This document shows positions 8,495 through 14,580 of a stretch of DNA of 64,000 nt, one piece after another (within the stretch, counting starts at the first letter, position 1; each line of letters starts with the position of its first letter). Below the pieces are notes generated by a model. The model did not search any database and had not been told where the DNA came from. It saw only the letters and a list, made by a program, of their open reading frames with translations. The DNA is taken from the NCBI GenBank assembly GCA_910578795.1, contig CAJTSD010000016.1:1-64000 (forward strand), given 5' to 3'. This DNA is from an uncultured Lachnospiraceae bacterium. Its GTDB lineage: Bacteria; Bacillota; Clostridia; Lachnospirales; Lachnospiraceae. Both the position numbers and the translations under genes were made by a program.

Positions 8495-9340
8495 ATGAGT
8501 ATTTTTGACCGCTTTAAAAAACAGGACAACTCCAGCGAAGCCGCACCGGATATTCCGAATACGGAACAGCTTAAGGACTTCCACCCTTTTGACACAGGAT
8601 TAGCCCAAACGATTTCGGCTTTGTCCAAAGAATTTCATGAGAACGGACTCCCCGCCCGCAAGTCTTGCGACAGGGAACAGTTTATCGCCTTGCTTGCAGG
8701 CATTTCCGCTTTGCGCAAAACACCGGGCATTCCCACACCCGGACAGTCGGACGGAAATTACTTTACCACGCTGCCCCGATGCGCCACTGCGGAGGCTGAG
8801 GCAGAATGCCGCGCGCATTTGGAAAAGGTTTTCGGCATTACGGACAAGGAGTCATTGGTGGGCTTTTGTATGCAGGAGATTTGCTGCCACCGCCAGTACC
8901 TTGATTTCGTGGGCTTTTGGGAAGGAAATCCGCCGTTTGACATGGCGCAGTTAAACGAGGACGCGTGCCAATATTTTCAGACAGCACGGGACTTCTCCGC
9001 ACAGTTTTATCCGATTGTTAAACATCACGGCTATCTGGCTTGGGACATCACCGAGTGCGTGGGGCACCTGCGGACAGGATACGCGTGTGGGATACTGACG
9101 AAAAATGAATTAAATGAACTGGCGGAGCACTGGATTACACAGGCACAGGTTTTTGAGAACTGGGAGGACTTTGCCGAGAGCGTTTTGTGCGGCTATCTGT
9201 ACTGGGACTTCCGGCACGATGCCAAGCTGCCCGAGCTGAACGAAGGACTTGATTTGTGGACAAAGCTGGTTCGTATTTTGTTAAACGACGATACCGCATG
9301 GGGGAGTGGTATGTGGTATACGCCGATTGGCGAAGCGTAA
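8495..9340 (+). CDS. DUF1266 domain protein
   Basis: 281 residues, soluble, no signal peptide. The C-terminal half (about 150-260) carries the DUF1266 signature: an AWDITECVGHLRTGYACGIL segment, then an E/W-rich helix (WITQAQVFENWEDFAESVLC) and a YLYWDFRHD turn. Function of the family is unknown. AGGAGGGTTAC gives a strong ribosome site. A second DUF1266 protein, a lipoprotein, is encoded at 50227-51087. This gene is the first member of the islet between the kinase and the ABC genes. Confidence 0.78.
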   Translation: MSIFDRFKKQDNSSEAAPDIPNTEQLKDFHPFDTGLAQTISALSKEFHENGLPARKSCDREQFIALLAGISALRKTPGIPTPGQSDGNYFTTLPRCATAEAEAECRAHLEKVFGITDKESLVGFCMQEICCHRQYLDFVGFWEGNPPFDMAQLNEDACQYFQTARDFSAQFYPIVKHHGYLAWDITECVGHLRTGYACGILTKNELNELAEHWITQAQVFENWEDFAESVLCGYLYWDFRHDAKLPELNEGLDLWTKLVRILLNDDTAWGSGMWYTPIGEA

Positions 9341-9530
9341 TATATTTTTGGGGGAAAATCGGGAATGGATTATACTTGTGTACTGACTCGTTCATATTCA
9401 GGCAAACCTCCTTGCCTATTTTCCTAATAGCACTACTCCCCAAGCCTCGCCGTAGCCTCCGCTACGCCTGCGTTTGTGAAGCAGCACTCTCAGAAAAATA
9501 TTCTACGGAGTTTTACCAGATATGAAACGG

Positions 9531-10433
9531 TCAGCACACTGGCGGTTTCTGTTTTAGAAGCCGTTCCATGCCACAATCCAGTATCTTCTTTTTCCGTTCC
9601 CTGACCATTACTTTGTAAAATTCTTTCTGTATCGGTTCCAAAAACGGCGTTTCCTCTATCAAACTGTCAATGCGCCCCATATCAATACGTGCGTGGATAC
9701 GTTTCAGGGCTGCATTGCAATCTTCGTTTTTCAGCGAAGATATAAAGCTAAAATAAGATACCTTCTTACTGTGTTCTTCTATTGCAGAAGTCGGATACAC
9801 AAAGATGCGCTTGTCAATCTCCTCTTCCTGTTCCATAACTCCCTGCATTTCCCCCAATGCAAGCTGTGGATAAAGGCAGGAACCACAGTCATATACCGGC
9901 GCAATCTCTGCTGTCTGTTTTTCCTCATCAACCAAAATACCCCAGTTTCCATTATGACGGTCAAAATTTCCAAGCAAGGCATCTATAATGAACATCTCCC
10001 AAAAAAAAGATTTTAATTCCGCATGCGGTATCAGTGTCTGTTCATCAATTGCTGTCAAAATCGTGGAGAGTTCTGTACCGTACCCGTTCTGTTCGCTGTC
10101 TATGCACGTGTTTTTCAACTGTGCAAATTCAATCAGTTTCTTCCCGCCGTCTGTAAAATCGCGGCAGGCAACTACGATCTTTTCCTTCCCCCGTCTGTCC
10201 GTATAAGTGCCAAGGATTGTTTCCTGTACCTTCGCTCCAAGCAGTCCGTAAATATGGCAGGCAAGGTATTCACTGATGCAGCTGTTTGTATAACTCATGG
10301 TTTTGCTGCGCCCGGGCACTGACGGAAACTTCAGCATATATCCCTTCCCCTGATACCGTATGTGTATCTTGTTTCCATTCGCACCGCCATAAGCCTTAAA
10401 TTTATTCACTTCGCACGGCGTAAAGTCAATCAT
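9531..10433 (-). CDS. HipA/CtkA-type Ser/Thr kinase, probable toxin
   Basis: 300 residues from the ATG at 10433, which overlaps the end of the upstream HTH gene by 8 bases. A glycine-rich N-lobe segment (AYGGANGNKIHIRYQGKGYM) is followed by the HipA-family catalytic motif LLGNFDRHNGNWGIL (N/D-R-H-x-x-N) and a metal-binding PVYDCGSCLYP segment. At 300 residues it is much shorter than canonical HipA (about 440), matching the compact CtkA/HipT-like branch. By family knowledge these kinases phosphorylate translation factors and are neutralised by the HTH partner. The target here is unknown. Confidence 0.8.
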   Translation of the reverse strand: MIDFTPCEVNKFKAYGGANGNKIHIRYQGKGYMLKFPSVPGRSKTMSYTNSCISEYLACHIYGLLGAKVQETILGTYTDRRGKEKIVVACRDFTDGGKKLIEFAQLKNTCIDSEQNGYGTELSTILTAIDEQTLIPHAELKSFFWEMFIIDALLGNFDRHNGNWGILVDEEKQTAEIAPVYDCGSCLYPQLALGEMQGVMEQEEEIDKRIFVYPTSAIEEHSKKVSYFSFISSLKNEDCNAALKRIHARIDMGRIDSLIEETPFLEPIQKEFYKVMVRERKKKILDCGMERLLKQKPPVC

Positions 10434-10881
10434 TTTCCTCTGCCTCCTCTCCAAACAGGTATTTTGCACGCAAATAGTCTGCCTGTTCCTTTGTTATCCT
10501 GTCCCCCCACTGGCAAGCATTGATAGAGCCGTACAGTTCTCCCCAAAGACAGTCCAAATGGGACACCTGCTCCTTCTCCCCCTGTATAAATTCATCAAGG
10601 GAATGCTGCAGACTTTCCGGCAGCCCTGTCTCCAAATACTTTTTATCTCTAGGTTTCCCACACTGGTCCATATCACTTCCTGTTTCCAAAAGCACCAGCT
10701 CTTCCACGCTGGTCCCAAGCGCTTCTGACAACCTTGAAAGCAGCTCTGTACTGCACTGTTCAAACCTGATTTCACCGGAACAAATCTCCGACAGCGTGTC
10801 CCACGGCACCCCGCTTATTTTTGACAGACTATAACGCGACAGCCCTTTTTCCTTAATAAACCCCAGCAGTGTCAATTCCAT
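10426..10881 (-). CDS. HipB-like helix-turn-helix antitoxin with an extra C-terminal region
   Basis: 151 residues. Residues about 1-65 form an XRE helix-turn-helix (SRYSLSKISGVPWDTLSEIC, then a dimerising LSEALGTSVEELVLLE). The remaining 85 residues are a polar domain not seen in minimal HipB proteins. Its stop overlaps the kinase start, the usual toxin-antitoxin coupling. A divergent promoter region with a GTTCC-N4-GGAAC repeat inside the spacer suggests autoregulation. The predicted transcript start is only about 6 bases before the ATG, so the message may be nearly leaderless. A GTG at 10884 is an alternative start. Confidence 0.75.
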   Translation of the reverse strand: MELTLLGFIKEKGLSRYSLSKISGVPWDTLSEICSGEIRFEQCSTELLSRLSEALGTSVEELVLLETGSDMDQCGKPRDKKYLETGLPESLQHSLDEFIQGEKEQVSHLDCLWGELYGSINACQWGDRITKEQADYLRAKYLFGEEAEEND

Positions 10882-10893
10882 CACCTCATGTAC

Positions 10894-10922
10894 ATTATAG
10901 GAGTGTTCCGACTGGAACGCAA
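10894..10922 (-). promoter_or_regulatory. Promoter of the HipBA-like operon with a built-in operator
   Basis: On the minus strand TTGCGT (10922-10917), a 17-base spacer and TATAAT (10899-10894). The spacer holds GTTCC-GACT-GGAAC (10905-10918), an inverted repeat placed where a repressor would block polymerase. Autorepression by the HTH protein is inferred. Confidence 0.62.
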
Positions 10923-10929
10923 CCGAAGA

Positions 10930-10958
10930 TTGACAGTTTTTTCATATATCAATATAAT
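10930..10958 (+). promoter_or_regulatory. Consensus sigma-A promoter, divergent from the HipBA-like operon
   Basis: TTGACA (10930-10935), exactly 17 bases, TATAAT (10953-10958): a perfect consensus. Its -35 lies 8 bases from the -35 of the opposing promoter, so one regulator could govern both. Confidence 0.8.
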
Positions 10959-11063
10959 AAAATGCAAGAACATACGCATGACGCCAAATGCATAAACATT
11001 GGCGCCATTGGACAGATACGGTACGCCATGAAACGTTTGATAAGCTTTTATCCGAGGTATCAC

Positions 11064-12170
11064 ATGACAAACACAATCTATTTTTTTGCATCGAAACAGG
11101 ATTTATGCAATATTTTCAAATCAGCCGAAAATGAGTTCGAAATTAAATATTGCGCCAACTACGTATATGATGATGCGGACCATGACGAACAGCCGCGCAT
11201 CGCTTTTCATACAATTGAAGAAATTGCCGACAGTTACGGAGAACTCTATTTCATCGTACCAAAATCCCAAGCCATGCACACCATCTGCCAAACCTTGCAG
11301 GACGAAGCCAAAGTGCGCTACATCACAGAATGCAACGGCAATGCGGGGCGTCTCACGTTTCGGACAAAAAGCAGCAACCCAAACGGCTACGAGTGCGATT
11401 ATGAAGTGTATATCCCAAGAGAATACGAAACAGAATTTACGGGCGCGCTGTTCAAACGGATTGTGCGGGAGGTAAAACGAAACTGCGTACGGGTCAAAAA
11501 TATCACCCCGTTTTATGTAGGAAAAGACCTTTATCAGAATGTCGGCGACTATGTTTTTTATACGCAGAACAATGGATTTCCCCAAATCGTGACCGACGCC
11601 AATGAGACAAAACGGTGGTGGGACAATCCGAATGTCAGGCAGATGATGGAACGCCCGATTCCGGAGCTGCTTCCTTTTTTACAGGAAGTGTTCGCGCAGA
11701 AAAGGCTGAACGGTTTTGACCCTTGGAAAGTCCATTGGAAGGACTATCCCGAGGATTACGAAATTTATCAGGGTATTTTATATAAACTATGGACAAACAA
11801 GGATTTATCCCTTTTCAAAGATATTGCCGCGTTGTTTGACGATACGGTGACAATGAGCGATTTACAGACGGCGCGCCCTGCGATGGAAACGCTGCGGGAG
11901 ATTGAGCTTGACTGGGCATTTTCGCAAAAAAACGACGGTATGCGGTTATTATTGGAAAACCTCAAAAACGTACCAAGAGCGGGGTATCATTGCGGGAATG
12001 AGGAAGTAATAAGAACCTTGCTCAAGAAAAAGTATTATGAACTCTTTCGGGAAAGTTTATCGCGGGTGACGGACGAAACGAAGGCACTCGTCAAGAAGAC
12101 TCTTGAAACGATGGATGACAAACGCTTGCAAAAGCAGAAGGAGGAATTGCTTGTATTGCTGAATAAATAA
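11064..12170 (+). CDS. Uncharacterised 368-residue protein divergent from the HipBA-like pair
   Basis: No family recognised. The start at 11064 (MTNTIYFFASKQDL) is preferred because CCGAGG sits 6 bases upstream and a perfect promoter ends at 10958; the reading frame is open further upstream but begins before that promoter. The protein is soluble, rich in aromatic and charged residues, with a compact N-terminal alpha/beta half (about 1-130) and a helical C-terminus ending in a K/E-rich tail. The first 100 transcribed bases can form a hairpin (GACGCCAAATG against CATTGGCG). Its position suggests islet cargo. Confidence 0.6.
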   Translation: MTNTIYFFASKQDLCNIFKSAENEFEIKYCANYVYDDADHDEQPRIAFHTIEEIADSYGELYFIVPKSQAMHTICQTLQDEAKVRYITECNGNAGRLTFRTKSSNPNGYECDYEVYIPREYETEFTGALFKRIVREVKRNCVRVKNITPFYVGKDLYQNVGDYVFYTQNNGFPQIVTDANETKRWWDNPNVRQMMERPIPELLPFLQEVFAQKRLNGFDPWKVHWKDYPEDYEIYQGILYKLWTNKDLSLFKDIAALFDDTVTMSDLQTARPAMETLREIELDWAFSQKNDGMRLLLENLKNVPRAGYHCGNEEVIRTLLKKKYYELFRESLSRVTDETKALVKKTLETMDDKRLQKQKEELLVLLNK

Positions 12171-12234
12171 AACTTTTTATTGCTTTGAATTGTCCAATGA
12201 TACGATAATCCCAAAACAAAGGAGGAACCTTCAA

Positions 12235-12651
12235 ATGATTCAATTAAGTCAGGAAGCCAAAACAATCATGACAGAACGCTTCGGAAAAGACACCATAATT
12301 GCGCTTGCAACAACCGAAAACGGTATACCGTACGTGCGTAACGTAAACGCCTATTATGAGGACGGCGCCTTCTATATTATTACATATGCACGTTCCAACA
12401 AAATTCGGCAAATTGAAGCAAACCCAACCGCCGCAATCGCCGGGGACTGGTTCACGGGACATGGAACAGGTGTCAATCTGGGTGCTTTTCGCAAAGAAGA
12501 AAATCAAGCAATTGCCGAAAAACTAAAGAAAGTCTTTGCCGAATGGATAAACAACGGACATACAAATTTAAACGACGAAAATACCATAATCCTACGCGTG
12601 GAATTAACGGACGGATTACTGCTTTCGCATGGCACAAGGTATGTATTTTAA
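12235..12651 (+). CDS. Pyridoxamine 5'-phosphate oxidase-fold flavin protein
   Basis: 138 residues from the ATG at 12235, which has AAAGGAGGA 9 bases upstream. The sequence follows the split-barrel FMN-binding fold of small PNPOx-like proteins: IIALATTENGIPYVRNVNAY, then FYIITYARSNKIRQIEANP, and a C-terminal barrel strand. These proteins bind FMN or F420/heme; the substrate is usually unknown and most are not true PdxH. It is a soluble single-domain protein. Immediately downstream comes the remnant of an unrelated Rpn-type gene. Confidence 0.75.
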   Translation: MIQLSQEAKTIMTERFGKDTIIALATTENGIPYVRNVNAYYEDGAFYIITYARSNKIRQIEANPTAAIAGDWFTGHGTGVNLGAFRKEENQAIAEKLKKVFAEWINNGHTNLNDENTIILRVELTDGLLLSHGTRYVF

Positions 12652-12658
12652 GCGTTCC

Positions 12659-12886
12659 ATAAAGTACCGTTCTGTCAGGGAAGGAGTGAAAGCAGTCATG
12701 GGCGGAAAAGTTTTAGAATATGAGGCAAAAACGATAAGACGAGAAGGCATCAAACAAGGCATCGAACAAGGCATTGAGGAAACCGTGTCTATCTTAAAAA
12801 ATTTAGGAATTCCGCCGCAGACAATCCTTGTAAAAATTCAGGAACAGTATCATTTAAGCCCTGAAGCCTCTGAAAAATATCTGTAA
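12659..12886 (+). pseudogene. Rpn/PD-(D/E)XK transposase-like C-terminal remnant
   Basis: A 75-codon open stretch whose protein (REGVKAVMGGKVLEYEAKT, a G-I-E-Q-G repeat, then a short helix and SPEASEKYL) matches only the C-terminal tail of Rpn-family recombination-promoting nucleases. The nuclease core is absent. It runs straight out of the end of the PNPOx gene. A ribosome-like GAAGGAG precedes an internal ATG at 12698, so a small protein could still be made, but the context says remnant. A strong terminator follows. Confidence 0.6.
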
Positions 12887-12895
12887 AAACAGCTT

Positions 12896-12934
12896 TTGCC
12901 AATCCCATATCAAATCTGTGGGATTGGCAATTTT
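12896..12934 (+). terminator. Intrinsic terminator after the Rpn remnant
   Basis: TTGCCAATCCCA (12896-12907) and TGGGATTGGCAA (12919-12930) form a perfect 12-bp stem followed by TTTTC. Confidence 0.8.
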
Positions 12935-13011
12935 CGGTTTCAGCAGGCATTGATTGAAAAATATGCCTCACTTAATAAAAAAGTGTAAAGCCTTTATTGA
13001 ATCGAACTTGC

Positions 13012-13040
13012 TTGACGCCATAAAGAAATTTCGTTATAAT
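13012..13040 (+). promoter_or_regulatory. Sigma-A promoter of the Phd/YefM-type antitoxin gene
   Basis: TTGACG (13012-13017), 17-base spacer, TATAAT (13035-13040), 28 bases before the antitoxin start. Confidence 0.75.
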
Positions 13041-13068
13041 TTTGTTATCAAAAAGAGAGGGTTATTTT

Positions 13069-13332
13069 ATGCCAAACATTCGTTCAGGTTCAGATTTGCG
13101 CAACAGTTACAATGATATATCCGAATTTTGTCATACTTACTGCGAACCGGTCTTCATTACCAAAAACGGAAAAGGGGATTTGGCTGTTATGAGCATTGAA
13201 ACCTATGAACAGCTTGTCGGTCGTTTTGAATTATACGGCTTATTGCAGGACGGGTTAAACGACGTCAAAAATGAAAACACACGCCCTTTCGCAGAGGCAA
13301 TTTCCGATTTAAGGAGCCGCAGAAAACGATGA
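13069..13332 (+). CDS. Phd/YefM-family antitoxin
   Basis: 87 residues from the ATG at 13069 (MPNIRSGSDLRNSYNDISEF), with AGAGGG upstream; a further in-frame ATG at 13042 would overlap the promoter. The N-terminal half matches the DNA-binding Phd/YefM fold, including the VFITKNGKGDLAVMSIETYE segment; the C-terminus is the charged toxin-binding tail. Its stop overlaps the start of a toxin gene that is now broken, so the antitoxin is left without a working partner at this locus. Confidence 0.82.
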   Translation: MPNIRSGSDLRNSYNDISEFCHTYCEPVFITKNGKGDLAVMSIETYEQLVGRFELYGLLQDGLNDVKNENTRPFAEAISDLRSRRKR

Positions 13333-13543
13333 ACTATACTGTCAATATCACCGCAGCCGCCGAACATGACATGGCAAATGCCGCTGATTATATTGAATTT
13401 GTGCCAAAAACCCTTCTGCAACGCAAAATTATCTCGCTTTCTATGTTATTTCAGAAGAAAACCACACTGTAACTATCGTCCGTTTTCTATATGAAAAAAG
13501 CAATTGGAGATCCATTCTAAAACACGGCTTTTCCTTAATTTAA
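13329..13543 (+). pseudogene. RelE/ParE-family toxin, decayed
   Basis: The gene begins with ATG inside the antitoxin stop (ATGA overlap). The first frame encodes about 45 residues resembling the N-terminus of RelE/ParE toxins (MNYTVNITAAAEHDMANAAD), then stops at about 13470. A second frame from about 13440 to 13543 encodes a typical family C-terminus (YVISEENHTVTIVRFLYEK, then NWRSIL). The central part of about 25-30 residues is missing. An internal deletion with frameshift therefore inactivated the toxin. Confidence 0.72.
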
Positions 13544-13561
13544 AATTATTTCCCAACCAAT

Positions 13562-13570
13562 CCCCCCCCC
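13562..13570. repeat. Nine-base C homopolymer
   Basis: A run of nine C lies in the 238-base gap between the broken toxin and the ABC genes. Such runs slip easily during replication, but no coding frame crosses it. Confidence 0.6.
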
Positions 13571-13656
13571 AATTCTGTCAATACTGTAAGAATTACACCC
13601 CTCACTCGAAAGAATATCGACAGATTTTTATGAAATAATGAATACAAGCACATCGG

Positions 13657-13684
13657 AAGAATGCCATGCGCGGCATTCTTTTTT
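13657..13684 (+). terminator. Terminator-like hairpin in the leader before the ABC genes
   Basis: AAGAATGCC (13657-13665) pairs with GGCATTCTT (13672-13680), followed by four more T. It lies about 100 bases before the ATPase start, so it may end upstream transcripts or act as an attenuator. Confidence 0.6.
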
Positions 13685-13693
13685 CGCTCAAAA

Positions 13694-13717
13694 AACGCAA
13701 GCCCGGCAGCTTGCGTT
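13694..13717 (+). other. Second leader hairpin before the ABC genes
   Basis: AACGCAAGC (13694-13702) and GCTTGCGTT (13709-13717) form a perfect 9-bp stem with a 6-base loop, without a T-tract. It directly follows the terminator-like hairpin. Confidence 0.5.
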
Positions 13718-13781
13718 CAAAGAATTTACACTATCGCTGTTCACTTTGCAATCAAAAAAGAAAAAACGGAGGAACTTTATT

Positions 13782-14480
13782 ATGGCAATTTTACAGGCAA
13801 ACAACCTAAAGAAAATCTACGGCAGCGGCGAGAACGCCGTGCACGCGCTCGACGGCGTAAATTTAAGCGTCGAAAAAGGCGAGTTCGTCGCAATCGTCGG
13901 AACATCAGGCAGCGGCAAGTCAACGCTGCTGCATATGCTCGGCGGACTTGACCGCCCGACGGAGGGCAAGGTCGTTGTGGACGGCAAGGACATCTCTGCC
14001 TTGAACGACGAAGCGCTAACCATTTTCCGCCGCCGCAAAATCGGATTTGTGTTTCAGGCATACAATCTCGTGCCCGTATTAAATGTATACGAAAATATCG
14101 TCATGCCGATTGAGCTTGACGGCGCAAAAATCAACAAGGACTTTGTCGGGCAGATCGTACATACGCTCGGGCTCGACGGACGACTTGACGCGCTGCCAAA
14201 CCAGCTTTCCGGCGGTCAGCAGCAGCGTGTCGCCATCGCCCGCGCACTTGCGTCCGCACCCGCCATTATTCTTGCCGACGAACCGACCGGAAACCTTGAC
14301 AGCAAGACCAGTCAGGACGTGTTAAACCTGCTCAAGGTCACGGGGCAGAAGTTCGCACAAACCATTTTAATGATTACACACAACGAAGAAATCGCGCAAA
14401 TGGCAGACCGTATTATCCGCATCGAAGATGGCAGAGTGAAAAATACTTCTAAGGCAGCAAATCGAATAAATTCGATTTAG
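13782..14480 (+). CDS. ABC transporter ATPase, LolD/MacB/BceA-type
   Basis: 232 residues from the ATG at 13782 (CGGAGGAA upstream). Walker A GTSGSGKST near residue 45, signature LSGGQQQR near 140, Walker B ILADEPTGNLDSKTSQ near 160, and switch histidine MITHNEE. This is the ATPase class that powers FtsX-type permeases and moves substrates within or out of the membrane. It is followed by its permease after a 100-base gap full of hairpins. The last 12-14 residues (KNTSKAANRI) are encoded by one arm of an inverted repeat and look appended. It is probably controlled by the regulator/kinase pair at 6687-8327. Confidence 0.93.
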   Translation: MAILQANNLKKIYGSGENAVHALDGVNLSVEKGEFVAIVGTSGSGKSTLLHMLGGLDRPTEGKVVVDGKDISALNDEALTIFRRRKIGFVFQAYNLVPVLNVYENIVMPIELDGAKINKDFVGQIVHTLGLDGRLDALPNQLSGGQQQRVAIARALASAPAIILADEPTGNLDSKTSQDVLNLLKVTGQKFAQTILMITHNEEIAQMADRIIRIEDGRVKNTSKAANRINSI

Positions 14481-14508
14481 ACACTGCCTAAGAAGTATTA
14501 AGTTTCAC
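14436..14508. repeat. Imperfect 73-base inverted repeat across the ATPase stop codon
   Basis: The left arm (14436-14467) and right arm (14470-14508) share GTGAAA, AATACTTCT, AGGCAG and AAATCGAAT in inverted order with small insertions. The arms cover the final codons and stop of the ATPase gene. It could fold into a long RNA hairpin that stabilises or limits the transcript between ATPase and permease. Confidence 0.65.
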
Positions 14509-14512
14509 TCGG

Positions 14513-14538
14513 GAAAAACGCAAAAAACAGCGTTTTTC
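14513..14538 (+). repeat. Hairpin repeat, copy 1
   Basis: GAAAAACGC (14513-14521) pairs with GCGTTTTTC (14530-14538). With the preceding AAGTTTCA it closely resembles the hairpin after the permease gene at 17301-17346. Confidence 0.6.
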
Positions 14539-14580
14539 ATATAACCTTTAATCTTATTCTAACAAAAATGGAGATTTATT

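Noticed and set aside
9400..9420. AGGCAA/TTGCCT hairpin after the DUF1266 gene as terminator
   Set aside because: The 6-bp stem and the short T-tract (ATTTTCC) are too weak to call, and a second hairpin (CGTAGC/GCTACG near 9450) has no T-tract.
10869..11063. Upstream extension of the unknown gene at 11064
   Set aside because: It begins before a perfect promoter (10930-10958) and overlaps the start of the antitoxin gene, so it would not be transcribed in full.
13562..13570. C-tract as a phase-variation switch
   Set aside because: No open frame crosses the run and no promoter spacer contains it. It is noted as a repeat only.
13638..13781. In-frame N-terminal extension of the ABC ATPase from ATG at 13638
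   Set aside because: No ribosome site, no family similarity, and it would read through two hairpins. The ATG at 13782 has a clear GGAGGA and matches the family start.
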